Part shown: one piece after another, positions 16,788 to 25,485 of the stretch
Layout of the letters: each line of letters starts with the position of its first letter
How positions within the stretch are numbered: position 1 is the stretch's first letter
Assembly: GCA_964420045.1 (NCBI GenBank)
Contig: CAYQPQ010000004.1
Location: forward strand, 1 to 59,437
DNA length: 59,437 nucleotides
Reading direction: 5' to 3'
Source: GCA-016699975 sp964420045
GTDB taxonomy: Bacteria > Patescibacteriota > Minisyncoccia > Moranbacterales > UBA1568
Made by a program: the position numbers and the translations under genes
Notes under the pieces: generated by a model
The model's database searches: none
Seen by the model: the letters and a program-made list of their open reading frames with translations, nothing else
Told to the model about the DNA's origin: nothing

Positions 16788-17858
16788 ATGGATGTACACA
16801 AAGAGCTTTCCGGTTTCAAAATTCGGGTTGACCGTGAGATAGCGAACTATCTCGACCGCACCATTCAAGAGACGGCCAAGCATGATCCTTTTATGACTGA
16901 GGCGCTTCGATATGTGAAGACGCTGGTACTGTCGGGAGGGAAGCGCTTGCGAGCGGCGTTTATGTATTATGGATATCTTGCCGCTGGCGGTGAAGATCGG
17001 GATCGGATGCTTCGTGCGGCGGTTTCGATAGAGTTAATTCACATTTTTCTTCTTATTCATGATGATATTATTGATCGCGATGAAAAACGACATGGTGTTG
17101 TGACGGCGCATGAGCATTTTCGATCGATTGCGGACACGGTGTTTCCTCATGCCGATTCGACGCACTTCGGCAGTTCGATGGCGATTATTATCGGTGATAT
17201 GGTAGGAGCGCTCGGCAATCAGATAATTTTTGAATCCGGCTTTCCTCCCGAACGTATTCTCCGAGCACTTTCGAAATTGCAGGATATTATTTCGTTTACG
17301 GTTGTGGGACAGGCAAAGGATATTTTGATAGAGTATGCGGGGAAGGCGACGGAATCGGAGATTCTTTCCATGTATGAGCATAAGACGGCGCGCTATACTA
17401 TAGATGGTCCGCTTCAGTTGGGAGTCATTCTCGCGGGAGGATCGAGCGATCTTGCGGACGCGTTCGGACGGTATGCCATTCCCCTTGGAATTGCGTTTCA
17501 GATTCAAGATGATATTCTTGGCGTATTTGGGTCGGAAGAGAAGGTCGGGAAGCCGATCGGTTCCGATATTGAAGAAGGGAAGATTTCACTGCTTGTTTCG
17601 CGAGCACTTGCACGTGCTTCGGATGATGTGCGGCGAGAGCTCTCTGAGATATTGCGAAAAGGGACGGCGCTTTCTCGGTCGGATATTGATCGGTTCCGTG
17701 AAATTCTCGTAGAGTCAGGCGCGCTTTCGTCTTCACAAGATACGGCAAAAACGTATATCAATGCCGGAAAGCAAGAAATTCTTCCGATAGCGTTCCCTGC
17801 TGAGGCGAAAGATTTCCTCGTTGGTATTGCCGACTATATGATGAATCGAGAATATTAG
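16788..17858 (+). CDS. Polyprenyl (trans-isoprenyl) diphosphate synthase
   Basis: A 356-residue all-helical prenyltransferase that condenses isopentenyl diphosphate onto an allylic primer. The first aspartate-rich motif reads DDIIDRD (D92, D93, D96) and the second QIQDDILGVFG (D241, D242). The motif GGKRLRAAF before the first Asp box is also typical. It likely makes the farnesyl or geranylgeranyl primer used by UppS, whose gene follows 15 bases later. Chain length cannot be fixed; residues before the first Asp motif (HIFLLIH) include no clear block by large aromatics. The clear operon with uppS supports a cell-envelope lipid carrier role. Confidence 0.9.
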   Translation: MDVHKELSGFKIRVDREIANYLDRTIQETAKHDPFMTEALRYVKTLVLSGGKRLRAAFMYYGYLAAGGEDRDRMLRAAVSIELIHIFLLIHDDIIDRDEKRHGVVTAHEHFRSIADTVFPHADSTHFGSSMAIIIGDMVGALGNQIIFESGFPPERILRALSKLQDIISFTVVGQAKDILIEYAGKATESEILSMYEHKTARYTIDGPLQLGVILAGGSSDLADAFGRYAIPLGIAFQIQDDILGVFGSEEKVGKPIGSDIEEGKISLLVSRALARASDDVRRELSEILRKGTALSRSDIDRFREILVESGALSSSQDTAKTYINAGKQEILPIAFPAEAKDFLVGIADYMMNREY

Positions 17859-17873
17859 AAACAGTGTATCTCT

Positions 17874-18587
17874 ATGTCTCAACCACTATCTTCCATTCCC
17901 GCTCATGTGGCACTTATCCCAGACGGCAATCGCCGCTGGGCGAAGGCGCGCGGACTCGAACCCTGGGACGGACATGAAGCGGGTGCCAAGAACACGGAGA
18001 AGATTATCGAAAAAGCTCGGGAGCTCGGTATTCGCTCGTTTTCGTTTTGGGGTTCGTCCATGGAAAACCTTACAAAGCGCCCTTTCGAAGAGAAGCGCGC
18101 ACTGCTTCGTTTGTATGAAGAATATTTTACGAGGATGATTGAGAATGAGGCGATACATCGTGATCGCGCACGTATTCGCATGATCGGTCATTGGCGGGAG
18201 CAGTTCCCGGATGGTCTCAAGAGGATTCTGATTCGATGTGAGGAAGAGACGAAATCATATAGCGACTATTCGCTGAATTTTTTTCTTGCATATAGCGGGA
18301 ACGATGAAATGCTGGAAGCGGTTCGATCGCTTGTTTCGTCTGGCGTGTCGCCCGAGTCGATTTCGTCGGAGCGATTGAAATCAGCTCTCATGACACACGA
18401 TCTGCCGCCGGTCGACTATCTCATCCGAACCGGAGGCGAGCCGCATCTCTCTGCCGGCTTTATGATGTGGGATATTGCGGATGCGCAGCTCTATTTTTCC
18501 GACAAACTCTACCCGGATTTTGACGAACACGCTTTTGCCGAGTCGATTGAGGAATACGCGCGACGCGCTCGACGATTTGGAAAATAG
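17874..18587 (+). CDS. uppS: Undecaprenyl diphosphate synthase (cis-prenyltransferase)
   Basis: A 237-residue cis-prenyltransferase. The diagnostic IPDGNRRWAK carries the catalytic Asp (D17). FSFWGSSMENLTKRP and the C-terminal IRTGGEPHLSAGF motifs also match. The usual RLSNFLLWQ segment reads HLSAGFMMWDIADAQL here, a small divergence often seen outside model bacteria. It adds cis isoprene units to farnesyl diphosphate to make the lipid carrier for peptidoglycan and polysaccharide. It sits directly behind the polyprenyl synthetase in an evident two-gene operon. Confidence 0.95.
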   Translation: MSQPLSSIPAHVALIPDGNRRWAKARGLEPWDGHEAGAKNTEKIIEKARELGIRSFSFWGSSMENLTKRPFEEKRALLRLYEEYFTRMIENEAIHRDRARIRMIGHWREQFPDGLKRILIRCEEETKSYSDYSLNFFLAYSGNDEMLEAVRSLVSSGVSPESISSERLKSALMTHDLPPVDYLIRTGGEPHLSAGFMMWDIADAQLYFSDKLYPDFDEHAFAESIEEYARRARRFGK

Positions 18588-18798
18588 AAAAAGTAAGAGA
18601 GAGGAACTGTGGAGCGGATGACACATGGAGGTGTTTTTGGGACGATCCTGTCGGGGCGTCTCTTTTTGATTTGTTTATATTTTTTCGCTTCATTCTATGG
18701 AGTTAAATTCGTTACCGTGTTTGAAGTGGCATCACTCGGAGATTTCCTCCTTGCGTGTTTGCGAGAGAATACACTCTTTTTATACATGTAAAGTAAAC

Positions 18799-18826
18799 TT
18801 GACATTACTCAGTGCTGATCTACAAT
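18799..18826 (+). promoter_or_regulatory. Strong promoter with operator-like arms before the XRE gene
   Basis: TTGACA (18799-18804), a 16-base spacer, TACAAT (18821-18826). AGTAA and TTACT flank the -35 as an inverted pair, a possible autoregulatory operator. The -10 overlaps the upstream ATG at 18825, so that ATG cannot be the start of the XRE protein. Nothing else firm is seen in 18588-18798. Confidence 0.7.
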
Positions 18827-18902
18827 GAAATTATTGAATAGCAAGAAGGAATATCCGATCTCGATGATTGTGCATGCTGCTGTTCTTCTGTGGGAGAGGT
18901 CT

Positions 18903-19106
18903 ATGAATGATGTGTTGAAGAATAGTATCGAGCAGTTTCGGAAACAGCGCGGTATTACCCAAGAACAATTGGCTGAGTGTGTTGGAGTGACGAGGCAAAC
19001 AATTATCGCGCTTGAAAAAGGGCACTATGGACCATCGCTCGTGCTCGCTCTGAAAATCGCTCGATTTTTTGGCACACCTGTCGAATCAGTTTTCAGATTT
19101 AGATGA
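18903..19106 (+). CDS. XRE-family (Cro/CI-type) transcription regulator
   Basis: A 67-residue helix-turn-helix protein: MNDVLKNSIEQFRKQRGITQ, then EQLAECVGVTRQTIIALEKG (the recognition helix region) and a C-terminal helix ending TPVESVFRFR. This compact form matches small YgzD-like regulators usually coded next to a membrane protein. The ATG at 18903 follows GGGAGAGG closely. An in-frame ATG at 18864 is possible, while 18825 lies inside the promoter. It likely represses its own operon with the downstream membrane protein (inference from arrangement). Confidence 0.85.
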   Translation: MNDVLKNSIEQFRKQRGITQEQLAECVGVTRQTIIALEKGHYGPSLVLALKIARFFGTPVESVFRFR

Positions 19107-19125
19107 TGCTTTCAGTATATCTTTT

Positions 19126-19497
19126 ATGAACTTTCTTTCATGTTTGTTTTCTGAAAAGGTTGTTGCGAGTATTTTGGTGATTCTTCTCATTTGTTTCGTG
19201 AATCCATTTAATGTTTGGATGACGGATGCGCTTCACATGACGATTCTTGGGGGCATTGTCGCGGTGTTTGCTACGTTTGCGGTGCTTCTTTGGAAAGAAC
19301 GCGCGGTGGATGAACGGGAACAGCTCCATCGATTTATTGCGGCTCGATTTGCCTATATTGCCGGGGCGACACTTCTCCTTTTTGGGACAGTTATTCAAGC
19401 CTTCTCTCACAAGATTGATCCATGGATTCCTTCCATATTGGCGAGTATGGTATTTGCAAAAATAGCCGGGCGATTCTTTGCGAGGCGGCAGTGCTAA
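19126..19497 (+). CDS. Membrane protein, DUF2178-like partner of XRE regulator
   Basis: A 123-residue protein with four hydrophobic segments (VVASILVILLICFVNPF, TILGGIVAVFATFAVLLW, FAYIAGATLLLFGTVIQAF, WIPSILASMVFAKIAGRFF) and the central acidic ERAVDEREQLHRF segment. An XRE regulator followed by a DUF2178-like four-helix protein with this DEREQ motif is a recurrent pair in bacteria and archaea; function is unknown. It starts 19 bases after the regulator and stops 12 bases before the assembly gap, so a third operon gene could be missing. Confidence 0.7.
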   Translation: MNFLSCLFSEKVVASILVILLICFVNPFNVWMTDALHMTILGGIVAVFATFAVLLWKERAVDEREQLHRFIAARFAYIAGATLLLFGTVIQAFSHKIDPWIPSILASMVFAKIAGRFFARRQC

Positions 19498-19509
19498 TAT
19501 TTTTGACGG

Positions 19510-19609
19510 NNNNNNNNNNNNNNNNNNNNNNNNNNNNNNNNNNNNNNNNNNNNNNNNNNNNNNNNNNNNNNNNNNNNNNNNNNNNNNNNNNNNNNNNNNN
19601 NNNNNNNNN
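19510..19609. other. Assembly gap (100 N)
   Basis: Exactly 100 undetermined bases, the usual convention for a scaffold join of unknown size. Genes or a promoter for the next operon may be missing, and adjacency across this point is not proven by sequence. Confidence 0.98.
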
Positions 19610-19640
19610 TTTCAAAAAATAATTCGTAAAATACAAGGGT

Positions 19641-20234
19641 ATGAAGAGCCAAAAAGGAGTGTTTGTCGGTGTGATTGTTGTTGTGCTGGGGTTTGGAGTA
19701 TGGGCTCTCTTGCGGAAGAGCGGTAATGATCAGTCGATGATGTCTTCGACAGATCAACTGCGGGGAGAGGGCGCTGTGACAGAAAATACTGAAATGATGG
19801 AAGATGACGGCGCGAAGTCGGATGATGCCATGATGAATGAGGATGTTTCGCCCAAAGATGACGCCATGATGCCGGAGAAGGAAAATACGAAGATGCCCCT
19901 TACGGAGAGTGCTGGGCAGTATGCGGACTATGTCAAGAGCGCATTCGATCAAGCTGCGGGGAAGCGACGAGTACTCTTTTTCTATGCGAACTGGTGTCCG
20001 ATATGTCGCCCCGCCGACGCTGACATTCGGGAACATGCGATGCAGTTGCCGGCGGATGTGGCGGTCTTTCGAGTGAATTATAATGATACCGATACGGACA
20101 GCGATGAAAAGGCGCTTGCCAAGGAATACGGAATTACCTATCAACATACGTTTGTCCAAATTGATGGAGATGGTGCTGTTGTTACAAAGTGGAATGGCGG
20201 AAAAATGTTGGAATTGCTCAATAACATAAAATAG
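19641..20234 (+). CDS. Membrane-anchored thioredoxin-like protein
   Basis: A 197-residue protein. An N-terminal helix (GVFVGVIVVVLGFGVWALL) anchors it. A Met/Asp/Glu-rich linker with DDAMMNED and DDAMMPEK repeats follows. The C-terminal thioredoxin domain has an active site WCPIC (W118 to C122) instead of WCGPC. The start follows a TAAAAT box closely, near the gap. It lies 5 bases before the DipZ-like gene, so it probably receives electrons from that protein's CcdA-type membrane part and reduces or oxidises extracytoplasmic thiols. The Met-rich linker might bind copper, but that is speculation. Confidence 0.85.
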   Translation: MKSQKGVFVGVIVVVLGFGVWALLRKSGNDQSMMSSTDQLRGEGAVTENTEMMEDDGAKSDDAMMNEDVSPKDDAMMPEKENTKMPLTESAGQYADYVKSAFDQAAGKRRVLFFYANWCPICRPADADIREHAMQLPADVAVFRVNYNDTDTDSDEKALAKEYGITYQHTFVQIDGDGAVVTKWNGGKMLELLNNIK

Positions 20235-20239
20235 CTCTT

Positions 20240-21985
20240 ATGATATTGCTCGTTCTCTTTGCCTTTGTGGCGGGAATCGTGACGGTGCTCTCGCCGTGTA
20301 TTCTTCCGGTGTTGCCGATTATTCTGTCTTCGGGTATTGGCGGCGGAGCTTCAACGGGGAGGTCGCGACCGATAGGTGTTGTTATCGGATTCGTTTCGAG
20401 CTTTACGTTGTTCACTTTGTTTCTCTCGGCGATCGTGAATGCGATCGGTGTGTCCGCCGATACGCTGCGACTTCTTTCGGTTATCGTCATTGCCGGATTC
20501 GGAGTTGCGCTTCTTGTGCCTCGTCTCCAATTTCTTCTTGAGAGTCTTTCTTCTCGACTTGCCGGGTTTGCCCCGACGACTTCTTCTGGGAGCGGGTTTT
20601 TCTCCGGTTTGTTTCTGGGTGTTTCATTAGGGCTTCTCTGGACACCGTGTGTGGGGCCTATTCTTGCTTCGGTTATTACGCTTGCGGTGACAGGTGCGGT
20701 ATCGTTTTCTGCATTTCTTCTGACGCTCGCATATTCGGCGGGCGCGGCGATTCCGATGCTGCTTGTGATGTGGGGCGGGCGGGCGCTTCTTCAGCGTGTG
20801 CCGTGGCTCTTGTCTCATGGCGCGGTGATTCAGCGAGCATTTGGCGTTATCATGATACTTACGGCATTTGCAATATTGGTGAATGCGGATCGGAAGTTTC
20901 AAACATTCATCCTGAATGTGTTCCCCAATTACGGTTCCGGTTTGACATCATTTGAGGACAAGGGATTTATTCAAGATGAACTGACAAAGCTTCGCGGAGA
21001 CCAATCGACGGAAGGGGCTGGTTCGGATATGACCGGGAAGCCACTCTTCGATATTCAGCCCAAGGGTGTTCCGGCGCCGGAGATTGTTCCCGGGGGCGTC
21101 TGGATAAACAGCACGTCTCTTTCGCTCAAAGAGCTTCGTGGCAAAGTGGTGCTGCTCGACTTCTGGACCTATTCGTGTATCAATTGCCAACGAACACTTC
21201 CGTACTTGCGGGCATGGAATGAGAAATACGCTGACAAAGGACTGGTGATCATCGGTGTACACGCGCCGGAATTTGAATTTGAGAAAAACGCCGACAATGT
21301 TCGCAAAGCGGTTGCTGATTTCGGTCTCACATATCCAGTTGTGCAGGATAATAACTTTGCCACGTGGCGAGCGTATAACAATCACTATTGGCCGGCGAAA
21401 TATTTTATCGACGCGGAGGGGAATATTCGCGCCCACCATTTCGGCGAAGGAGACTATGACGGAAGTGAACGAATTATTCAGGAATTGCTTCGAGAGGCAG
21501 GAGAACGCGATGTGCCGTCATCGACCGACAATCCTTCCTATACGGTTTCGGCAAATACACCCGAGACATACGTGGGCTTTTCGCGTATTGATCGCTTTGC
21601 TTCGCCGGAGCCGATACGACAGAAGACGCCGGCTCTCTATACAGCGCCGGACCGGCTTTCCTCGAATCGATTCGCTCTTTCCGGAATGTGGACAATTGAT
21701 CAGGAATATGCGAAGCCGGTGGCGGGCGCCGGGCTGGTGTTTGATATTGACGCGCAAGATGTTTTCTTGGTGATGCGGCCGGAACGTGCGGATATGCCGG
21801 TTCGTGTGCGTGTTTTTTTGGATGGAGCGATGCGTGATTTCGGTGCGGACAATCACGACGGCGTTGTCACGGTTACTGAAGACCGATTGTATCACTTGAT
21901 TCACCTCTCTGTTCCGGGGCGGCATCTTTTGCGGCTTGAGTTTGAAAATGACGGTGCCGAAGTGTATGCCTTTACCTTCGGGTAA
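20240..21985 (+). CDS. dipZ: DipZ-like CcdA-thioredoxin fusion
   Basis: A 581-residue fusion. Residues 1-235 are a CcdA/DsbD-type transporter with six or more membrane helices and the two conserved cysteines in LSPCILPVLPI and LWTPCVGPILAS. A linker leads to a thioredoxin/TlpA-like domain with active site SCINC (C313, C316). The C-terminal 150 residues form an extra beta-rich domain, as in mycobacterial DipZ. The protein would carry reducing power from cytoplasmic thioredoxin across the membrane. The preceding gene, an anchored thioredoxin, is its likely partner. Domain order is clear; the physiological target is not. Confidence 0.9.
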   Translation: MILLVLFAFVAGIVTVLSPCILPVLPIILSSGIGGGASTGRSRPIGVVIGFVSSFTLFTLFLSAIVNAIGVSADTLRLLSVIVIAGFGVALLVPRLQFLLESLSSRLAGFAPTTSSGSGFFSGLFLGVSLGLLWTPCVGPILASVITLAVTGAVSFSAFLLTLAYSAGAAIPMLLVMWGGRALLQRVPWLLSHGAVIQRAFGVIMILTAFAILVNADRKFQTFILNVFPNYGSGLTSFEDKGFIQDELTKLRGDQSTEGAGSDMTGKPLFDIQPKGVPAPEIVPGGVWINSTSLSLKELRGKVVLLDFWTYSCINCQRTLPYLRAWNEKYADKGLVIIGVHAPEFEFEKNADNVRKAVADFGLTYPVVQDNNFATWRAYNNHYWPAKYFIDAEGNIRAHHFGEGDYDGSERIIQELLREAGERDVPSSTDNPSYTVSANTPETYVGFSRIDRFASPEPIRQKTPALYTAPDRLSSNRFALSGMWTIDQEYAKPVAGAGLVFDIDAQDVFLVMRPERADMPVRVRVFLDGAMRDFGADNHDGVVTVTEDRLYHLIHLSVPGRHLLRLEFENDGAEVYAFTFG

Positions 21986-21993
21986 ACGAGTAG

Positions 21994-22002
21994 TGCTATA
22001 CT
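21994..22002 (+). promoter_or_regulatory. Extended -10 promoter, near-leaderless
   Basis: TGC then TATACT (21997-22002). Transcription would begin at or next to the ATG at 22009, implying a leaderless mRNA for the permease gene. Confidence 0.5.
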
Positions 22003-22008
22003 GAGAGC

Positions 22009-23256
22009 ATGCTTCGGAGAATATTCCAGTCTATCCGCGTTGCCGTGCGCAATCTTTCTGCCGCAAAGGGGCGCACGTTTCTCACGGTGCTTGGCATGGT
22101 GATCGGTATTGCGGCTGTCTTCTTGGTCATGTCGATTGGCGCGTCGGCACAAGAGTTCATTTTGGGTCAAATCAGGAGCGTTGGGTCGAACTTGATCGCG
22201 GTATTGCCGGGAGCGTCCGATCCGAAAGGTCCGCCCGCGAGCGTGTTTGGCGTCGTTACGACGACGTTCACCAACAAAGACCTCGATGCGATTTTGCAAA
22301 AAAGCCGCGTGCCGCATGTCGTTGCCGGTTCGGGTTATGTGACGGGCTCGGCTATCGCGACCTTTCAGGGCGAGTCGATGTCCGTGTCGTATCAGGGCGT
22401 GTCCGCCGCGCTTCCCCGAGTCGAAAATATTCCTTTGGCAAAAGGGCGGTTTTTCTCTGAAGACGAAGTGTCGGGACTCGGTCGCATCGCAGTGCTCGGC
22501 TCGACACGTGCGACGGATTTGTTTGGGACGGAAGATCCAATCGGGAGGCGATTCTCTCTGGGCGATGTGAGTTTTACGGTGACAGGTGTCTTGGAGTCGA
22601 AGGGGAGCTCGAGTTTTTCGAATACGGACAGTATCATCTATATTCCGCTCGAAACCGCACAGAAAATTCTCTTGGGAATCGATTATCTCAACTTCGCCCG
22701 GCTCAAAGTGGACGAAGAGAAAAACATTCCGCATACGGTTGACACGATACGCGCCCTCCTTCGCGATCGTCACTCGATCAAGTCGACCGCTCCGGATGAT
22801 TTCTCTATTCGGAATACCGCCGATGCCATCTCGATACTCGGATCGATCACCGATGTGCTCAAGTATTTCCTTTCATTTGTTGCGGGGATTTCGCTTTTTG
22901 TGGGCGGTATCGGCATCATGAATATCATGCTCATCGCCCTCAAGCAGCGTATCCGCGAAGTCGGGCTCCGCAAAGCGGTGGGCGCGCGGGATTCGGATAT
23001 TCTCGTGCAATTCCTCATTGAGGCGATATTTCTCTCGCTGCTTGGTGGAGTTTTCGGGTTTGTATTTGGCGTAGCATTGACCTATCTCTCTGCCATTGGC
23101 ATTCGCGCAGCGGGCTATGAATGGACATTCCTCCTGACATTCCAAGCCGCCGGTATCGCCTTTGCCGTCTCACTTGCGATCGGCATTGTCTTCGGTCTCT
23201 ATCCCGCCCGCCGCGCCGCGAGCGTGTCACCGATGGAGGCGCTGCGGTATGAGTGA
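22009..23256 (+). CDS. MacB/FtsX-type ABC transporter permease (copy 1)
   Basis: A 415-residue permease: an N-terminal membrane helix (TFLTVLGMVIGIAAVFLVM), a MacB periplasmic core domain (residues about 45-270), then three C-terminal FtsX helices with the conserved IREVGLRKAVGAR segment. These proteins couple a cytoplasmic ATPase to mechanical work on exported substrates. No ATPase gene is adjacent in this window. A second permease of the same build lies at 33316-34569, and the two flank the CRISPR island. It is probably transcribed from its own extended -10 promoter. Confidence 0.88.
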   Translation: MLRRIFQSIRVAVRNLSAAKGRTFLTVLGMVIGIAAVFLVMSIGASAQEFILGQIRSVGSNLIAVLPGASDPKGPPASVFGVVTTTFTNKDLDAILQKSRVPHVVAGSGYVTGSAIATFQGESMSVSYQGVSAALPRVENIPLAKGRFFSEDEVSGLGRIAVLGSTRATDLFGTEDPIGRRFSLGDVSFTVTGVLESKGSSSFSNTDSIIYIPLETAQKILLGIDYLNFARLKVDEEKNIPHTVDTIRALLRDRHSIKSTAPDDFSIRNTADAISILGSITDVLKYFLSFVAGISLFVGGIGIMNIMLIALKQRIREVGLRKAVGARDSDILVQFLIEAIFLSLLGGVFGFVFGVALTYLSAIGIRAAGYEWTFLLTFQAAGIAFAVSLAIGIVFGLYPARRAASVSPMEALRYE

Positions 23257-23318
23257 ATAGAATTGGATGCTGTAAGTTTTCCTGCTGTTTGAAGACTTGA
23301 ACACTAATGCGCTGCGTT

Positions 23319-24059
23319 ATGGAAAAATCAATGTTTGTCAGGATTACTGCTGTTGTAGCAGTCATTGTATCGATAGCTTTTTCTCTTGGAGGTGCATTCA
23401 ATGTGGGCATGACGGATTTTTGGATGGCGACACCATTTATGCTGCTGCTTGTTATGCTTTCGTTTCGGTCGCGTCGAAAGTATTGTCGAGCACTCTCTGT
23501 TGTTTTTGTTGTCGTATGCATAGCTATAAGTATGACGCTCTACAAAAATCCATGGGTATTTCCGGTTCTTCGAGAAGGGACGCAGGTGGAAGTTCTCAAG
23601 CGGAGTCTTTTCAGAAGCTTTAGCGATGGGAGTGGTTCTTTTGTGGAAGCGAATGATATTTATATCAATAGACCTTCCGTAGAACAACAAAATAGACTCG
23701 ATTCTTTTTTGCGAGATGATAGCGCGTCTTCGATGCGGATTAGCGAGGCAATGTCTTGGTCAGATTTCGAGACGGTATATAAACTGGAAGTTGGTCAGCA
23801 CTTTCCGGTACTTGGGGTGTATAATTTTGGCGGAATAGATTCGGAGAATAGGAATTATCTTGTGACAACTTTTGGTCGCATAAGAGAGGACGAAATACAG
23901 GAAGGGAATATACGAATTGTTCCGGATTTGCCCATGCAGTCAGAGTGGTCAAGATATCTTGGAAATTTAATGTACTGGCCGGTTCCTCTGTTATTGATGC
24001 GATCGTATGTCAGCGAGTCATCGGATTTCAATAAGCATCTCCCATTTGTATCGCATTGA
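23319..24059 (+). CDS. Membrane-anchored hypothetical protein
   Basis: A 246-residue protein with two N-terminal hydrophobic segments (ITAVVAVIVSIAFSLGGAF and the stretch ending VVFVVVCIAISMTL), a polar extracytoplasmic domain of about 120 residues and a final hydrophobic patch (LMYWPVPLLLM). I recognise no family. It is the first gene of the island between the two MacB-like permeases. Start 23319 was chosen from three closely spaced ATGs (23307, 23319, 23331) without decisive ribosome-site evidence. A terminator follows at 24104. Confidence 0.5.
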   Translation: MEKSMFVRITAVVAVIVSIAFSLGGAFNVGMTDFWMATPFMLLLVMLSFRSRRKYCRALSVVFVVVCIAISMTLYKNPWVFPVLREGTQVEVLKRSLFRSFSDGSGSFVEANDIYINRPSVEQQNRLDSFLRDDSASSMRISEAMSWSDFETVYKLEVGQHFPVLGVYNFGGIDSENRNYLVTTFGRIREDEIQEGNIRIVPDLPMQSEWSRYLGNLMYWPVPLLLMRSYVSESSDFNKHLPFVSH

Positions 24060-24103
24060 GGTTTTGTGATGTAGATTTGAAATTCATTCTGCGACTTAAT
24101 GTG

Positions 24104-24137
24104 CCCCCTTTGTCGCAAATGCGATGGAGGGGTTTTT
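24104..24137 (+). terminator. Intrinsic terminator
   Basis: CCCCCTTTGTCGCA pairs with TGCGATGGAGGGG across a short loop and is followed by TTTTTG. It separates the hypothetical membrane protein from the pRiA4b-like gene. Confidence 0.75.
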
Positions 24138-24260
24138 GACTTATTTACTTCTAGCTCTCGATTAACTGATATTGGATGCTTTTTCGGCTGTGGTGTATGC
24201 GCGCTTTAGTGATATGTTGGGTTGCACAAGAGGAAGAAGTTTGCTTTTCTGTAGGAGAGG

Positions 24261-25235
24261 ATGCACTTGGTATATATCCGTAAATTCTTGCCTATGGCAA
24301 AAGAATATGTGTTCAAGATCACGATGGATGGATTTGATAATCGGAAGCTCTGGCGGAAGGTTGCCGTGAAGGATTCAACGACACTTTATCGGCTTGCGGG
24401 TGTTATATTGGGTGCGTTTGATTTTGATCGGGATCACTGCTTCGGTTTCTACAGCGAGACGAAACGGAATATGTATGATTCGGATCGAGTGTATGAATAT
24501 TTTGTTGATGTTGTGGAAGAAGATGGTGAAGACGATGATTTCGGTGTGACGCCCGGTGCGCTCGGTACGAAGAAGACGAAAGTGTCGGAGGCGTGGAAGG
24601 AACCGAAGGATGCAATGCTCTTCTACTTCGATTACGGAGACAATTGGCGGTTTTTCGTCCGGCTCGAATCAGTCGGTGCAATTCTTCCGAAAGAAAAATA
24701 TCCGCGCGTTCTCGAATCGAAAGGCGATGCGCCGGAACAATATCCCGATGCGGAAGAAGATGAGAATGACGAGGATGCGGAAGGCGAGTTTTCCGATATG
24801 GCGAATATGTTGTCCGGACTTTTGTTGAAAGATGGTCTCGGCGGGGAAATTTTTAGCGATACAACTCTTGTGAAAACCAGTCTTGGTGGCGTTGGAGAAA
24901 CACTTCGCTACTCGCTTCTCATAAAGAAAAGCGTTGCGGCGTCGCTTCCGAAGAAAGAACAGCATACGTTGGAAACGGAACTCAAAAAATCTGCCAGTGA
25001 TTTTGGTGGCAGCATAGAAACCATTTCGTTCGATGACCGGTATGCGCTTTTTTCTCTTTTGGTGCCCGTGACGGTATCTTTTGATGAAGCAGCAAAACGA
25101 CTTTCGCATGTTTTTGAAGCATCGGGCATTTCGGTTCAACCCAACTATCTTTGCGCGAATACCGCGCTCCTCTCGAAGGAACACATCGAACAACACCTTC
25201 GCGGCAAAACCCCAAAAGAGTTTCAGGTTGCCTGA
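24261..25235 (+). CDS. pRiA4b ORF-3-like family protein
   Basis: A 324-residue soluble protein. The N-terminal part (YVFKITMDGFDNRKLWRKVAV, DSTTLYRLAGVILGAF, FYFDYGDNWRFFVRLE) matches the pRiA4b ORF-3 family (PF07929), widespread but of unknown function and often found near mobile or defence genes. An acidic linker (YPDAEEDENDEDAE) follows. The C-terminal 110 residues form a separate alpha/beta domain I cannot name. AGGAG lies 3 bases before the ATG at 24261; the ATG at 24294 (MAKEYVFKI) would fit the family better but lacks a ribosome site. It lies upstream of cas12a with a large hairpin between. Confidence 0.75.
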   Translation: MHLVYIRKFLPMAKEYVFKITMDGFDNRKLWRKVAVKDSTTLYRLAGVILGAFDFDRDHCFGFYSETKRNMYDSDRVYEYFVDVVEEDGEDDDFGVTPGALGTKKTKVSEAWKEPKDAMLFYFDYGDNWRFFVRLESVGAILPKEKYPRVLESKGDAPEQYPDAEEDENDEDAEGEFSDMANMLSGLLLKDGLGGEIFSDTTLVKTSLGGVGETLRYSLLIKKSVAASLPKKEQHTLETELKKSASDFGGSIETISFDDRYALFSLLVPVTVSFDEAAKRLSHVFEASGISVQPNYLCANTALLSKEHIEQHLRGKTPKEFQVA

Positions 25236-25351
25236 GTGGAACTTTCTTTTTTCTTGGCTCATTTGCCAAAACGGCGATCATGCGATACGGTATGAATGTC
25301 GCTCAGTTTTGCAGTATCATGCCGAAATCCTTCTGGTTGAATATATATTCA

Positions 25352-25440
25352 AGCCGAAAAGGGATAGCGGTTCTGGCAACACACTGCCGTTTGGCATGAT
25401 GCTCTGCTGGGCGACGGCCGCTGTCCCTTTTTGGCTTTTT
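25352..25440 (+). promoter_or_regulatory. Long hairpin with T-run upstream of cas12a
   Basis: Arms AGCCGAAAAGGGATAGCGG (25352-25370) and CCGCTGTCCCTTTTTGGCT (25418-25436) pair at 17 of 19 positions. A nested TGCC/GGCA stem lies within the loop, and TTTTTG follows. It may end the upstream transcript, or attenuate or protect the cas mRNA. The interval 25236-25485 holds no gene I can support. Confidence 0.55.
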
Positions 25441-25485
25441 GTATTTGTCTCTCGTAATTTTTCATAACTTGTTAGTGTTTTGCGT

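Noticed and set aside
18609..18791. A 60-codon hydrophobic frame with GTG start after uppS
   Set aside because: No ribosome site, unusual composition, and it overlaps no conserved feature; likely chance.
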